Source: UBA1757 sp045627385 | GTDB taxonomy: Bacteria; Bacteroidota; Bacteroidia; Bacteroidales; UBA1402 | Direction: 5' to 3' | Assembly: GCA_045627385.1 (NCBI GenBank) | Contig: JAZQNO010000026.1 | Coordinates: 75,796 to 139,795 of the forward strand | Length of the DNA: 64,000 nt | Part shown: one piece after another, positions 9,460 through 19,900 of the stretch | Numbering within the stretch: position 1 is the first letter of the stretch | How the letters are laid out: every line of letters begins with the position of its first letter | Notes under the pieces: generated by a model | The model's input: the letters and a program-made list of their open reading frames with translations, nothing else | Databases searched by the model: none | What the model was told of the DNA's origin: nothing | Translations under genes and position numbers: made by a program

Positions 9460-11031
9460 TTATTTATAAAATTCATTCTGTTCCAGATTCTTGTTGATCT
9501 TGACTTCCGAGAGAGGAAGCGGCAGATAATGGCTGCCCGGATAGTTGGCCCATTTGGTCTGCAACACCGTCACCTTTTCGGGATTGGTCGCCAATACGGC
9601 CAGATTCACCAGATAGTCCAGATTGCGGTAGTTGTCACGCTTGACGTAGCGGAGAATGTCAAACCAACGCTTACCTTCGAAGACCAGTTCGCGGCCGCGC
9701 TCTGAAAGGATGAATTTTTCAAGAGCGATAGACGAAAGCTCATCATTCTGATATTCATAGGCACTGGTTTCGGTTCCGTTGGCACGTACACGCACCTGAT
9801 TGACCAAGGCGTAAGCGTCGGCCAGCATCGTCGAATCGTTGTCAGCAGCTTTCGCCAACTGAGTCAGAGCATCTGCCTTCATGAGCATGATGTCGGGCAG
9901 ACGGTAGAAAATCCAGTTGCTGAACGAAGCATCGTCGGCACGGTAGTTATTTTCGTCGAGTCCGATCCATTTCCAGATGGAATTCTGTTTGATGGAAAAC
10001 TCGTAGCGAACATCACGCCATCCGTTGTCGAGTTCGGAGGAGGGGAATATCATGGAAATGCCGTCCGCATTCGTTGTCAGTGTTCCGGAAACAGGTTTGA
10101 ACAGGCCCACAAAAGGATTGCCTTTGTCTCCGCTGAACTGAAGTTCCAAAATGCTTTCGCTACTGTTTCCCTGAACGTAAACCTGATCAAACAGCGAGTT
10201 CATATCGGACTGATTCGGCGTCCAAACATCCACCATATCACCTTGAAGATTCAGCACTTGAGAGGAAGTGCGTCTTACAGGAATCAGCGAGAACTGACCG
10301 GACTCGATAATCTGCGTGCACAGGTCGGCGCAAGCCTGATAATTTTCCTGCCACAGATAGATGTCGGCCAGCAGAGCCTTCAGACTCCATCCGGTGAATC
10401 TGCCTTTGGTCGCTGCCACGCTCTCATAGGAGAAAGGCAGGTCGGCCTGAACGGCTAGCAAATCTCTGACTAGGAACGAAAGGATTTCGTCCTGAGTATT
10501 CTTCTCGACACTGAAGGTTTGATCGTCGTAAATGCTGGCATCCGTCACGTATGGAACATCGCGGAACGTACGGAGCAGATAGAAGTAGCAGAGCGAACGG
10601 ATGCAGGTAGCTTCAGCCTGATACTGTTTGAGCATCTTGTCGTCGAATGAGCGGTCACGGTCTTTGACGGTAGGAGCCAGTTCTATCACCGTGTTGCACT
10701 GGTTGATGGCACGATAGAACGATGCGAAAGAGCAATACCGGTTCTCGGCCGTGATTTCTCCGTTGCGGATGGCCAGCAAATCGGCATTGGCACGCGATGT
10801 GGGCGTTACCAGATCGGCTCTCATTTCTCCCCAAATGAAATAGTCGGTCATCATATCGTCGCTCATCAGCTGTGCATAACAGCCCATCAGCGCCGACTCA
10901 GCCTCTTCCTTGGTCTGCCAGAATTCCTGACGGATGACACCGTCCTCCGGCTGGAGATTCAGCCATTCGCCGCAGGAGACGAGACCTCCCAGGCTGATGA
11001 CACAGAAAAGCATTGAAAATAATCGTTTCAT
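9460..11031 (-). CDS. SusD-like outer-membrane glycan-binding lipoprotein (SusD1)
   Basis: A 523-residue lipoprotein with lipobox LVSC (Cys20). The N-terminal motif FWQTKEEAESALMGCYAQL is typical of SusD/RagB proteins, and the C-terminal block FILSERGRELVFEGKRWFDILRY is the family hallmark. It binds oligosaccharide on the cell surface and caps SusC1, whose gene ends 21 bases upstream. It is shorter than SusD2 (604 residues), which supports two separate transport complexes in this operon rather than a recent duplication. The ligand is inferred to be a rhamnogalacturonan or pectin fragment from the operon content. Confidence 0.94.
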   Translation of the reverse strand: MKRLFSMLFCVISLGGLVSCGEWLNLQPEDGVIRQEFWQTKEEAESALMGCYAQLMSDDMMTDYFIWGEMRADLVTPTSRANADLLAIRNGEITAENRYCSFASFYRAINQCNTVIELAPTVKDRDRSFDDKMLKQYQAEATCIRSLCYFYLLRTFRDVPYVTDASIYDDQTFSVEKNTQDEILSFLVRDLLAVQADLPFSYESVAATKGRFTGWSLKALLADIYLWQENYQACADLCTQIIESGQFSLIPVRRTSSQVLNLQGDMVDVWTPNQSDMNSLFDQVYVQGNSSESILELQFSGDKGNPFVGLFKPVSGTLTTNADGISMIFPSSELDNGWRDVRYEFSIKQNSIWKWIGLDENNYRADDASFSNWIFYRLPDIMLMKADALTQLAKAADNDSTMLADAYALVNQVRVRANGTETSAYEYQNDELSSIALEKFILSERGRELVFEGKRWFDILRYVKRDNYRNLDYLVNLAVLATNPEKVTVLQTKWANYPGSHYLPLPLSEVKINKNLEQNEFYK

Positions 11032-11052
11032 ATCTGATGTTGTTTTATGCGT

Positions 11053-14000
11053 TTAGAAAGAGACATTCAGACCAAGTGTGTAGGACTTGGCAACCGGAGC
11101 GCGTGACGTATCTTTACCGGTACTGCTGCTGCACTCAGGATCCTGACCGGTATAATTGGTCCAGACATGAATGTTGTTGAGTGTCGTATAAATATAGGCA
11201 GATGAAAGGCCGAGCGGCTTGATCAGTTCACGTGCGAAGTTGTAACGCAGGGTTAGCGACTTCCAGCGCAGGAACGATCCGTCTTCCACATAGCGATCGG
11301 AAGCCAGCCAATTGTAACCCGTACCGTAAAGGGCTCTCGGAAGCAGTCCTTCAGGAGCATCCTCTTCGCTTTCGTAGGAATGACGCCAGCGTTTCAGGAC
11401 CGAACGGCTCTGGTTGTTGTAGTTGTACATGCTTTCCAGATTCATTCGGGTCTGGTTAATGACACTGTTGCCGTAGCGGAAGAAGAACACTGTGTTCAAA
11501 GACCACTGTTTCCATTTGACAGAAGGAGTCAGACCGCCGAAGAACAGGGGGTTGATATCACCCAGCCAGACGATGTCCTGATAGTTGATGTTGCCATCGT
11601 TGTTCAAATCTTTGTATCTGGCATCACCAGGCTGGAACTGGTAGGAAATGGAAGGATAGCCGAAAGTCATATAGACCGGAACCTTCTGACCGTCAGCATC
11701 CATCGTATAGACCTTATTGCCATGCTTGTCTCTAGCAATCGTCTGGTCCTCGTTCAGATAGACACCGTCGTAAAGATAACCGTAGATGGAACCGGTCGGT
11801 TGGTTCAGTTCGACGCGTGAGAGATACGAACCGTTGGAACTCCAGTTGCCGCTGTAAAGTTCGGCATATTCAGAAATCTTGGTTACCGAGTTCTCGCTGC
11901 GAGCGATGTTGAATGCAAATTTCACCAGAAGGTCTTTCGTACGGACGGCAGTGTAGTTGACGTTCAACTCAAAACCTTTATTCAGAATGGTACCATAGTT
12001 GGTCGTCATCGAGGTAAAACCCGAAGTCGAAGGAATCGACAGACTGTTCATGAACTGGTCATCAACCTTTCGGGTGTACAGTTCTCCTTCGACATTCAGT
12101 TTGTTTTGGAAAGCTACAAAGTTGAAACCGATGTTGCTTACATAGTTGTGTTCCCATCGGAGATCCTTCAATTCCAGACTGGAAGGATAGGCGGCAGACT
12201 TGCCGAGGTATCCGTAGTCATAGGTGCTGTAGTTGTTGAAATAAAGGTAATCGCGGCTTGGAGCGTTTCCGGACATACCGTAAGAGGCACGAAGCGAAAG
12301 GTCGTCCAACCAGCCGATGCCCTGCATGAAGGGTTCGCCAGATATTCTGTAACGTCCGGAAATAGAAGGAAATACACCAAAACGATAGTTCTGTCCGAAA
12401 CGAGAGTTGCCCTCCATATTGACATTACCGTAAATAGTGTAACGGTCGAGGAAAGTATAGTTCAAGTTCATGTAAGCCTGAACGGAACGTTGACCGCCCG
12501 AACTCGAATTGAGATTGCCGGACTGATACAGACGGGAAGGAATCGATGGATCCTGCAGTTCGGTCGAAGCCAGATTGGTGGTCGAACCCGAATAGGAGTA
12601 ACTCGAACGTTCGTAGGTGTTCAAACCCAACAGACCGATCAGACGATGTTTTTCGGAATCTTCAAATGTAGGCGTATAATACAGTTTGTTGAAAGTCTGG
12701 ATGGTGAACGACTCGTTATCGGAATCGTTGGCCGTGTTGGTACGGCTGTCCGACCAGACCAAACCAGTGGCCGACTGCGGCAGGAAGGATTTGTTCTTAT
12801 TGGTGGAAACCTGGAAGCCCACATCGACCGTATAGCGCCAAGTATCGTTGGGACGATACTGCAGCGACAGTTTCGGGATGATGCTCTCCGAAAGCGTGCG
12901 GTCCAAACCATCGTAGGCCATAGCTACCGGATTATATACTTTGGGATAGGTACCCTGCGGGTTGTCCATCGGCATGTAATACTGCGATGTCTGCTGACCG
13001 TACTCATCTATATAATATATGGTCTGGTTAGGCATCTTGTTGTATGCCTGAGAGCGCACATTGTTGCCCGACAGTTCGTAGTTGGCCAGTTTGTTGGAAT
13101 GCGTATAGGAGATGTCGGCGCGGAATTTCAGATGCTGCGACACATTGTAGTCCAGATTCAGACGTGTCGTCAGACGCTGGAATTCTGTTTCGACCGTATT
13201 GCCGATATCGTCATAATAGCCCAAAGAGAACGAATACTGAGTCTTGGCGCTGCCGCCGCGGACCGACATGTTGTATTCCTGGGCCCATGCATTTTGGGAA
13301 ACGGCGTCAATCCAGTCGGTGTTGGCCGAATAGTTGTAATAGTACTCAGGGTTGTTGGGGTCGTAGGAGAACTGCGGATAAAGCAACGGATCCAAAATGG
13401 TACCTGCATTGAAGTGCGCTTCCAAAATCATCGATGTGTACTCGTCACCCGTCAGAGTCGGAAGATTCTCGGTCTTGGGCTTGTAGGTCGTAGTGGCACG
13501 GACCGTAATCTGCGGATCGGAAATGGAACCGCGCTGAGTGGTGATCTGCAAAACACCGTTGGCGGCCTTGGCACCCCAGATGGCGTTGGCCGCGGCATCT
13601 TTCAAGACCACGATGTCCTTGATGTCTGCCGGAGCGATGTTCAACAGCTGGGAAAACTCTTCTTCAGAAGCTGTGCTGAAATCGAAATCGGCACCGATTT
13701 CCGTTTCAAGAGGCATACCGTCCACAACGATAAGTGGCTGATTGTTGCCATTGATAGAGGTGGTACCGCGAATCTGGATGGACATGCCGCTGCCGGGGTC
13801 GCCCGATGTGGCCACAACGTCCACACCAGCCATACGGCCCTGGATGGCTTCGTCAATGGACGCGACATGCATGTCTTCGATGTCGGCGGCGTCCAGATGG
13901 CTCACAGCCATCGACACGTCACGCTCGGCAATCGACAGACTGCCCACTTGGCGGTTGGTGGCGGTCACGACGGCTTCGGAAAGCTCAGTCACATTTTCTT

Positions 14001-14319
14001 CCATGACGATTTTGAGGTCAGTGTTGCCCTCCTGCAGTTGGACAGACAACTTTTTGAAACCCATATATGTGAAAACCAGACGGTTTTCCATACTCGTCAC
14101 CTTGATACTGAATTCACCGTCGTAATTGGTGATGGCACTTGCCGTGATACGATCATCCTTGTTGTATTCCACAATGGCCACGCCGATAAGCGTTTCATTG
14201 TCAACAGCGGAATAGACCTTACCCCTGACGAGAGTCTGCTCAGCACGCACCGAAATCACCGATGCCAGAAGCAACAACGCCAGAAAGCTTGTTTTTTTCA
14301 GCAATTGTTTCATTGTCAT
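11053..14319 (-). CDS. SusC-like TonB-dependent outer-membrane transporter (SusC1)
   Basis: A 1088-residue protein. The signal peptide ends near SVRAEQT, then come a carboxypeptidase-regulatory-like domain (VRGKVYSAVDNETLIGVAI), the plug (QPLIVVDGMPLETEI; DIVVLKDAAANAIWGAKAANG) and the beta-barrel ending SYTLGLNVSF. It transports oligosaccharides across the outer membrane with SusD1. ATG codons at 14319 and 14313 are both possible; the first lies 25 bases from the fasciclin A stop. The strand opposite is free of stops over about 2.2 kb, which is a by-product of codon choice and not a gene. Confidence 0.95.
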   Translation of the reverse strand: MTMKQLLKKTSFLALLLLASVISVRAEQTLVRGKVYSAVDNETLIGVAIVEYNKDDRITASAITNYDGEFSIKVTSMENRLVFTYMGFKKLSVQLQEGNTDLKIVMEENVTELSEAVVTATNRQVGSLSIAERDVSMAVSHLDAADIEDMHVASIDEAIQGRMAGVDVVATSGDPGSGMSIQIRGTTSINGNNQPLIVVDGMPLETEIGADFDFSTASEEEFSQLLNIAPADIKDIVVLKDAAANAIWGAKAANGVLQITTQRGSISDPQITVRATTTYKPKTENLPTLTGDEYTSMILEAHFNAGTILDPLLYPQFSYDPNNPEYYYNYSANTDWIDAVSQNAWAQEYNMSVRGGSAKTQYSFSLGYYDDIGNTVETEFQRLTTRLNLDYNVSQHLKFRADISYTHSNKLANYELSGNNVRSQAYNKMPNQTIYYIDEYGQQTSQYYMPMDNPQGTYPKVYNPVAMAYDGLDRTLSESIIPKLSLQYRPNDTWRYTVDVGFQVSTNKNKSFLPQSATGLVWSDSRTNTANDSDNESFTIQTFNKLYYTPTFEDSEKHRLIGLLGLNTYERSSYSYSGSTTNLASTELQDPSIPSRLYQSGNLNSSSGGQRSVQAYMNLNYTFLDRYTIYGNVNMEGNSRFGQNYRFGVFPSISGRYRISGEPFMQGIGWLDDLSLRASYGMSGNAPSRDYLYFNNYSTYDYGYLGKSAAYPSSLELKDLRWEHNYVSNIGFNFVAFQNKLNVEGELYTRKVDDQFMNSLSIPSTSGFTSMTTNYGTILNKGFELNVNYTAVRTKDLLVKFAFNIARSENSVTKISEYAELYSGNWSSNGSYLSRVELNQPTGSIYGYLYDGVYLNEDQTIARDKHGNKVYTMDADGQKVPVYMTFGYPSISYQFQPGDARYKDLNNDGNINYQDIVWLGDINPLFFGGLTPSVKWKQWSLNTVFFFRYGNSVINQTRMNLESMYNYNNQSRSVLKRWRHSYESEEDAPEGLLPRALYGTGYNWLASDRYVEDGSFLRWKSLTLRYNFARELIKPLGLSSAYIYTTLNNIHVWTNYTGQDPECSSSTGKDTSRAPVAKSYTLGLNVSF

Positions 14320-14344
14320 ATCTTGTTATTGTTATTGTTCAGAA

Positions 14345-16864
14345 TCATTTCACATCGTAGTGGATGAAGTTGGAAACTTCATGCAGAACGGCTCTGCTGG
14401 CAATGCGATTGCTTCGGAAGTTGTCGGTGGCACCCTTGTAGGAAACACCTCTGTTCACGCCCGAAATGGCAGTCAGACTGGTGCTGGTGCCCACACGGCC
14501 ATCAATGAGGATTTCATTGCCTCTGGTAATGTCAAGAGGCTCAAACGACAGAACGTTGTTTTTGCCTTTGAACACACGGATCTGAGTGGCCTTGCTGGTG
14601 AGATCGTACTTCTCTTCTGTCACCTTGTGCAGAGTCTGGACGACAGCCTCCAGCGGAGACATGTCGTTGACCGGATAGATGAATGGATAGCCGTCGTCGG
14701 CAAATACCTGACCAACCAGAATGTGAGAATTCACAAACTGAATACCCTTGGCTAGGGCTGCGGCCTTGGCGGCTGCGCCTTCAGGATCGGAGTCGCCGTT
14801 CACTTCCACAGTGATCTTGTCGATTTCGGGGAGATAACCACCCTTGATAGCGTTGTTGATAGCCGTATTGTTGGGCATCAGAATCGTATAGAACTGTCCG
14901 GACTTGATACCGTCAAGACCACCGTCGGCATTCAGCAGGCAAGCACGGACATACTTCACGAAACTGCTCACATTGTTGTTGTCTTTGGCGGCAAGATCGA
15001 GATAGTCCAGCAGTGGAATGTCGGTATATTGGTAAGAGTCGCTCGTCTTTACGGGCGAATACTGCAGCAGGCCGTCGATGTTGAACACCTGACCGTTGTT
15101 GAACACGTTGTCCACTTTGGTGACGGTGACGAAGGTGTTGTCCATAATATTGCCCGATGCCTGCAACTTGCCGTCCTTGTAGCGGATCATATCGCCGCTG
15201 TTGGTGACGAGATAGGCCCAACCGCCGTACACGCTGGCGCCCAGAGGCGTTGCGGTGAAATCCTTGATCTCGGAATCGAGTTCGTCGTTTTTGAGACCGG
15301 GGAACGTATGAAGACCGATAAGACGCTGCAGACGGACATCGGCATCGGCGCTTTCCAAATCGGCGTGGATAATGTCGGCGTTGATGTCATCGTAGCCGAT
15401 TCCGTCATCGATCAGCAGACTGTCCTTCAAGTTGAGCACAGTCCAACGTTCAGACACATAGCCGTTCAGCGGACTCTTCATAAGAGATTCCGAAGTGCTG
15501 GCCGACATGCCGAGTTTGAGCAGACGGTTGTCCGGATTGAGATATATGTCGGAAAAGACGGTCTCGAAATAACGGCTCTTGATGACGTGGTCGATGTGGT
15601 AGACCATACCGTTGCTGGCCAATTCCTGACCTAGGACTCCGGCATCGGCGAACTGGTCGCCCGACTGTCCAAGACCGTTGAGGAACTCGCCGGTGGAATT
15701 GAACGAATTGCTGTAGACGCTGGGCCAGACAAGACCGGGAGCCATGTGGGTGTTGATAAGAGTCAGAAGAATTTCGGAGGGAAGGTCTTCACGGTTGTAA
15801 TACCGGCAGAGACGGTTGTTGATATAATTTTCAAGCGTATCATTGTTGGGTACGAACACCGTATTGCCGGAACGTTCCGTCACGTCGTTGCCATCTGAAT
15901 CGAAAATGTGCTCTAGAACGGGAGAAAAGCCCAGGTCTGTGGGGTATTCCTTCACATACAGTTCGGTGAAACTGTCGGGCATGATGGTCTGGTAGGTCTC
16001 CAGAAGTTTGAAATTGATTTCTTCGATGTTCTGATATGTGCGAAATCTGTAGTCGCCTGTTTCATCCTTCGCGGTCAGCAGGTTGTAGTATCCCTGATAT
16101 TCCGGTTTCTTCAAAACGGTTTCGATATTGTCCATCGGCTCGTTCAAGGTCGTTACGACATGAATCAGACCGTTTTCAGCGTAGATATCCTTACGACTGG
16201 CCGTACCCGACTGGACAGCCAGGCCTGAGAAAGACGAGTTCGGGAAAAACGTCTGATAATCGACGGCAGAAAGGGCAGGACTGTACGAATCGAAGAATTC
16301 CTGTGTAAAGATGGGCAGATACTTGTAGTTTTGCTGCGTCAGATTCAACACATAGTCGCTCTGTGAGTAGGATATGCCTCCATTCTTGGTTTCATCGACC
16401 ACCCACTTGCCACCGAATTCAGAATCGCGATAAGGCAACGAATAGCAAGCCGTCTGACGTTTGAAAGAACCGACTTCGTAAACTTTCTTCACGAAACTGT
16501 AGGCAAACTTGTCCGAAGGCCACTTGCTATAAACGACAGAATAGGCTATCAGATCCTTCACTTCCTGAAGAGGGATGTCATCCACCGACTTGTAACCTTT
16601 TGCGGAGAGCCAAGCCGAGAAAGCCTCGTCGGTCGGGGCAAACACCGTGTAGAGTCCGGCACCCTGAAGCACTTTCGCATAGGCCGTACGGTCAATACAC
16701 TGAAGAAACATTCCAAAACTGCCATCTTCCTCGAGAATGCCGTAAATCGGTTTTTCGAGCCAGTCGGGGCGTTCATAATACTCGTCGGTCGCTGCATTGC
16801 GGCAAGAACAGAATGCCAGGCAACTGACGGCGAAAATCAACAGATAACGATACGCTTTTGTCAT
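14345..16864 (-). CDS. Fasciclin-domain surface lipoprotein A (first gene of the PUL operon)
   Basis: About 839 residues from the ATG at 16864, chosen because it begins a clear lipoprotein signal (MTKAYRYLLIFAVSCLAFCSC, lipid Cys at 19 or 21). Upstream codons in the same frame do not look like a signal peptide. Three FAS1-like repeats can be traced: about 35-240 (LYTVFAPTDEAFSAWL; ENGLIHVVTTL), about 245-425 (NTVFVPNNDTLENYI; ASNGMVYHIDHVI), and a more divergent one at about 440-780 (FYTILMPNNTAINNAI; FVNSHILVGQVF). It is the promoter-proximal gene, 25 bases before SusC1, which is unusual because accessory surface proteins normally follow SusD. A glycan-binding or adhesion role on the surface is inferred. 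Confidence 0.85.
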   Translation of the reverse strand: MTKAYRYLLIFAVSCLAFCSCRNAATDEYYERPDWLEKPIYGILEEDGSFGMFLQCIDRTAYAKVLQGAGLYTVFAPTDEAFSAWLSAKGYKSVDDIPLQEVKDLIAYSVVYSKWPSDKFAYSFVKKVYEVGSFKRQTACYSLPYRDSEFGGKWVVDETKNGGISYSQSDYVLNLTQQNYKYLPIFTQEFFDSYSPALSAVDYQTFFPNSSFSGLAVQSGTASRKDIYAENGLIHVVTTLNEPMDNIETVLKKPEYQGYYNLLTAKDETGDYRFRTYQNIEEINFKLLETYQTIMPDSFTELYVKEYPTDLGFSPVLEHIFDSDGNDVTERSGNTVFVPNNDTLENYINNRLCRYYNREDLPSEILLTLINTHMAPGLVWPSVYSNSFNSTGEFLNGLGQSGDQFADAGVLGQELASNGMVYHIDHVIKSRYFETVFSDIYLNPDNRLLKLGMSASTSESLMKSPLNGYVSERWTVLNLKDSLLIDDGIGYDDINADIIHADLESADADVRLQRLIGLHTFPGLKNDELDSEIKDFTATPLGASVYGGWAYLVTNSGDMIRYKDGKLQASGNIMDNTFVTVTKVDNVFNNGQVFNIDGLLQYSPVKTSDSYQYTDIPLLDYLDLAAKDNNNVSSFVKYVRACLLNADGGLDGIKSGQFYTILMPNNTAINNAIKGGYLPEIDKITVEVNGDSDPEGAAAKAAALAKGIQFVNSHILVGQVFADDGYPFIYPVNDMSPLEAVVQTLHKVTEEKYDLTSKATQIRVFKGKNNVLSFEPLDITRGNEILIDGRVGTSTSLTAISGVNRGVSYKGATDNFRSNRIASRAVLHEVSNFIHYDVK

Positions 16865-16989
16865 ATGGTTAAAAATTTTAAGCAAAGAAAGTCTAAAGCG
16901 CGTAAATGCGGCAGGTGAAATCATTCAACTATATGGAGAATATTTCACAAGTCATCGGGAAAAACGTTAAAAATGCAAGACACGACGCA

Positions 16990-19900
16990 TCAGAGGCTCT
17001 TGCGGTACTCAGATGGGGATTTACCGAACTGGGACTTGAAACTCTTGCTGAAGTACAGCGGGTCGTTCATGCCGATTTTGTAAGCGATTTCCGAAATGTT
17101 GAAATCGGTGGTCGAAAGCAGTTCGGCCGCACGTTTCAGACGGACGGTACGCAGATAGTCATTGGGGGTGTAGCCGCTGATTCCCTTAAGTTTCTTGTAG
17201 AAAGACGTACGTCCCATCTGAGAAGTCTGGGTAAACATGTCGTACACTGAAAAGTCCGGATTGTCCATGTTCTTTTCAATGAGAGCGTCGATTTTGGCCA
17301 TGAAGTCCTTGTCGCGGTCGGTGCTGGTCACCACGGTTTCGGTAGTGCCCGGAGCCTGCGCGAAGCGCTGGCGGAGAGCTTCTCGTTGTTTGATGAGGCC
17401 AATGATGCGGGCGGCCAGGAACTTTGTGCTGAAAGGCTTGGTAATATAGGCATCCGCACCCGAAGTCACACCTTCGAGATGGTGTTCGTCGGAATTATAA
17501 GCCGTAAGCAGGACCACCGGAATGTGACTGGTCGAGAAATTGTCCTTCAGACGGCGGGTCACTTCGAAACCGTTGAGGCCGGGCATCATCACATCGCAGA
17601 CAATCAGGTCGGGCTGGGCGTCCAAAGCCAGCTGGAGGCCTTCGTTGCCATCCCTGGCCACTTGAATCTGGAAATACTTCTGTAGCTGTGCGGCAACAAA
17701 ATCGCGCACTTCTTCCTCGTCTTCAACCACCAGCACACGGTAGTCGGAGTACAGTCCCTCGTATTCGTCTAGGGAAACGGCCTCCTCTTTTTCGGCAATT
17801 TCCTGAACGTGACTTTTTCTGATCAGATCGGTCTGATAATTGCTGTCGGCCAATGGAACAGTCACCACAAAGCTGGCACCGCCATAGGGCGATTCGGCAT
17901 ATTCGATACGTCCCTTGTGGACGGTAGCCATTTCAGCCGTCAAATGAAGGCCGACGCCAGTCCCACTCGGCAAATCGCCCAACTGGGCAAAGCGGACAAA
18001 AAGTTGGCCACGTTTTTCCTTTGGGACGCCGGGGCCGCTATCTGACACCGTCAGGCGGAAGATATCATCGGCCGACGAAAAATGGAGGTGCACGGCAATC
18101 TGCCCGTTTTCCGGTGTGAATTTCATCGCATTCGACAAGAGGTTGTACAGAATCTTGTCGAACTTGCTTCGGTCGAGATACATCTCCTGCTCGTCGCAAT
18201 CGGATTCGAAGGATAGCATCACATGTTTTCGCCGAGCCATTTCGCGGAAATTGTCAAAGACATCGCGGAGAAATCCGACCACTTCGGTGCGTTCCACCCT
18301 TAGGTCGAGACCTTTGTTCTGCAATTTGCGGAAATCCAGCAATTGGTCCACCAGACGCAACAGGCGGGCAGAATTCTGATTGATCTGCTTCACCAGGGAG
18401 ACGGCCTGACCGGGCAGGCTGTCAATATCCGACAGACTGTCCAAAGCACCTTGAATGATGGTTAGAGGAGTACGAAACTCGTGTGAGATGTTTGTGAAGA
18501 AACGCAACTTGTACTCTGTCAGTTGGCGTTCGACTTCAACGGCCGTATTGAGCCGCTGTATGTGGTATAGCATTCGCGATATCCAGAAAAGAGCCAGACC
18601 GGCAACGAGCAGATATAAGAAGACAGCCTGCCACGATCGCCAGAACGGCGGTGCGACCAATATTTTCAACGAAGTGTCCGACGAAGTCCATACACCGTTG
18701 CAGTTGCAGGCTTTCACACGGAAGGTATAGTCTCCCGGAGGCAGGTTTCGGTATGTGACTTCGTTGTGTCGGGTCGCCTGATTCCAGTCTTTTTCGTATC
18801 CTTCTAACTGATACATGTACATGTTCAGATTGGGCGACTGGTAATCCAGCAGGGCGAACTCGAGCATCAGCGTGTTCTGTGAATACCTGAGACTGATCCT
18901 GTCGGTAAGGAAGATATTCTTCTTCAAAAGCGAGACGTCTGTCTCCGGCCGCACTTCGCTACCGTTAATCTTCAGGCCGGTAATGACAAGATCGGACACA
19001 TGAGTGTCGTTCTTCACCTTTGAAAGGTCGAAAACGAGCATGCCGTGACTGCCGCCGAACAGAAGCCGACCGTCGGCCGTGCGATAGGACGAAGTCTCCA
19101 GAAGCAGGCAATTGTCGTCGGCCATCAGATTGAAACTGTCGAAGCGGCCTTCGGGAAATACCAGTTTGGAAATGGAACCGTTTTCCAAGCCTACCCAGAT
19201 ATTGCCTTGCCCATCCTCTTCGATACTTTGGACAACGCCGTTGGTCAAACCGTTTCGGGCCGTGTAATGCACAAAAGCCGACTGTGAGATATCGGTCTCA
19301 CGCTGAAGAAGATTGAGACCACCGCCCATGGTGCCGAACCACAGACGACCCCGACTGTCTTCGAAAATAGTTTTGATTCCCAAAGCGCCTATCGAACGGC
19401 TGTTTTCGGCATCGTGACGGAAGATACACAAGGATTGAGGATTTTCCAGAATCGAATCGGGACAGAAACAGGCGACGCCGTCGTCCGATCCTGCCCATAT
19501 CAGACCTTGCCTATCCAAAGCCATCGCGCGAATGCGGGAATTCATTTCCACAGTCAAAGACTCAAAAGTCAAATGGTTCAGATTCCGGGAACTGATGTCC
19601 GCCCAAAGGATTCCGCCTCCGAAAGTGCCCACCCAAAGCCGTTGTTGTCCGTCAAACACGAAATCGTAGACATTTTGCGCTCCTATGCCAGGATCGAGAT
19701 TTTCCAAAGGATAATGAGCCAGTTGCTCCATGGTCTTCCCGTCAAACACGTAAAAGCCGCTGCCTTTCGTTCCCATCCAGATGCGCCCGGCCGCATCTTC
19801 ACGTATGCGAAAGATGCGGCGGTCTGTGACCACATGCTTCAGACACTTCTTCATCTGCGAATCGTAGACGAAAAGTTCGCTACTCTGAGTGCCGAACCAC

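Noticed and set aside
12106..14367. A 753-codon open frame on the plus strand opposite SusC1
   Set aside because: It mirrors a clear SusC gene, has no family motif, and comes from the codon choice of the real gene. The same holds for long antisense frames opposite the GH2 gene (24749-26620), SusD3 (39186-40943) and parE (36304-37536).
16865..16989. Promoter for the main PUL operon upstream of fasciclin A
   Set aside because: A promoter must lie in this 125-base gap, but only weak matches (TTTCTTTG) are visible and no TCCA-N9-GTTCAA repeat was found. I do not annotate a site.
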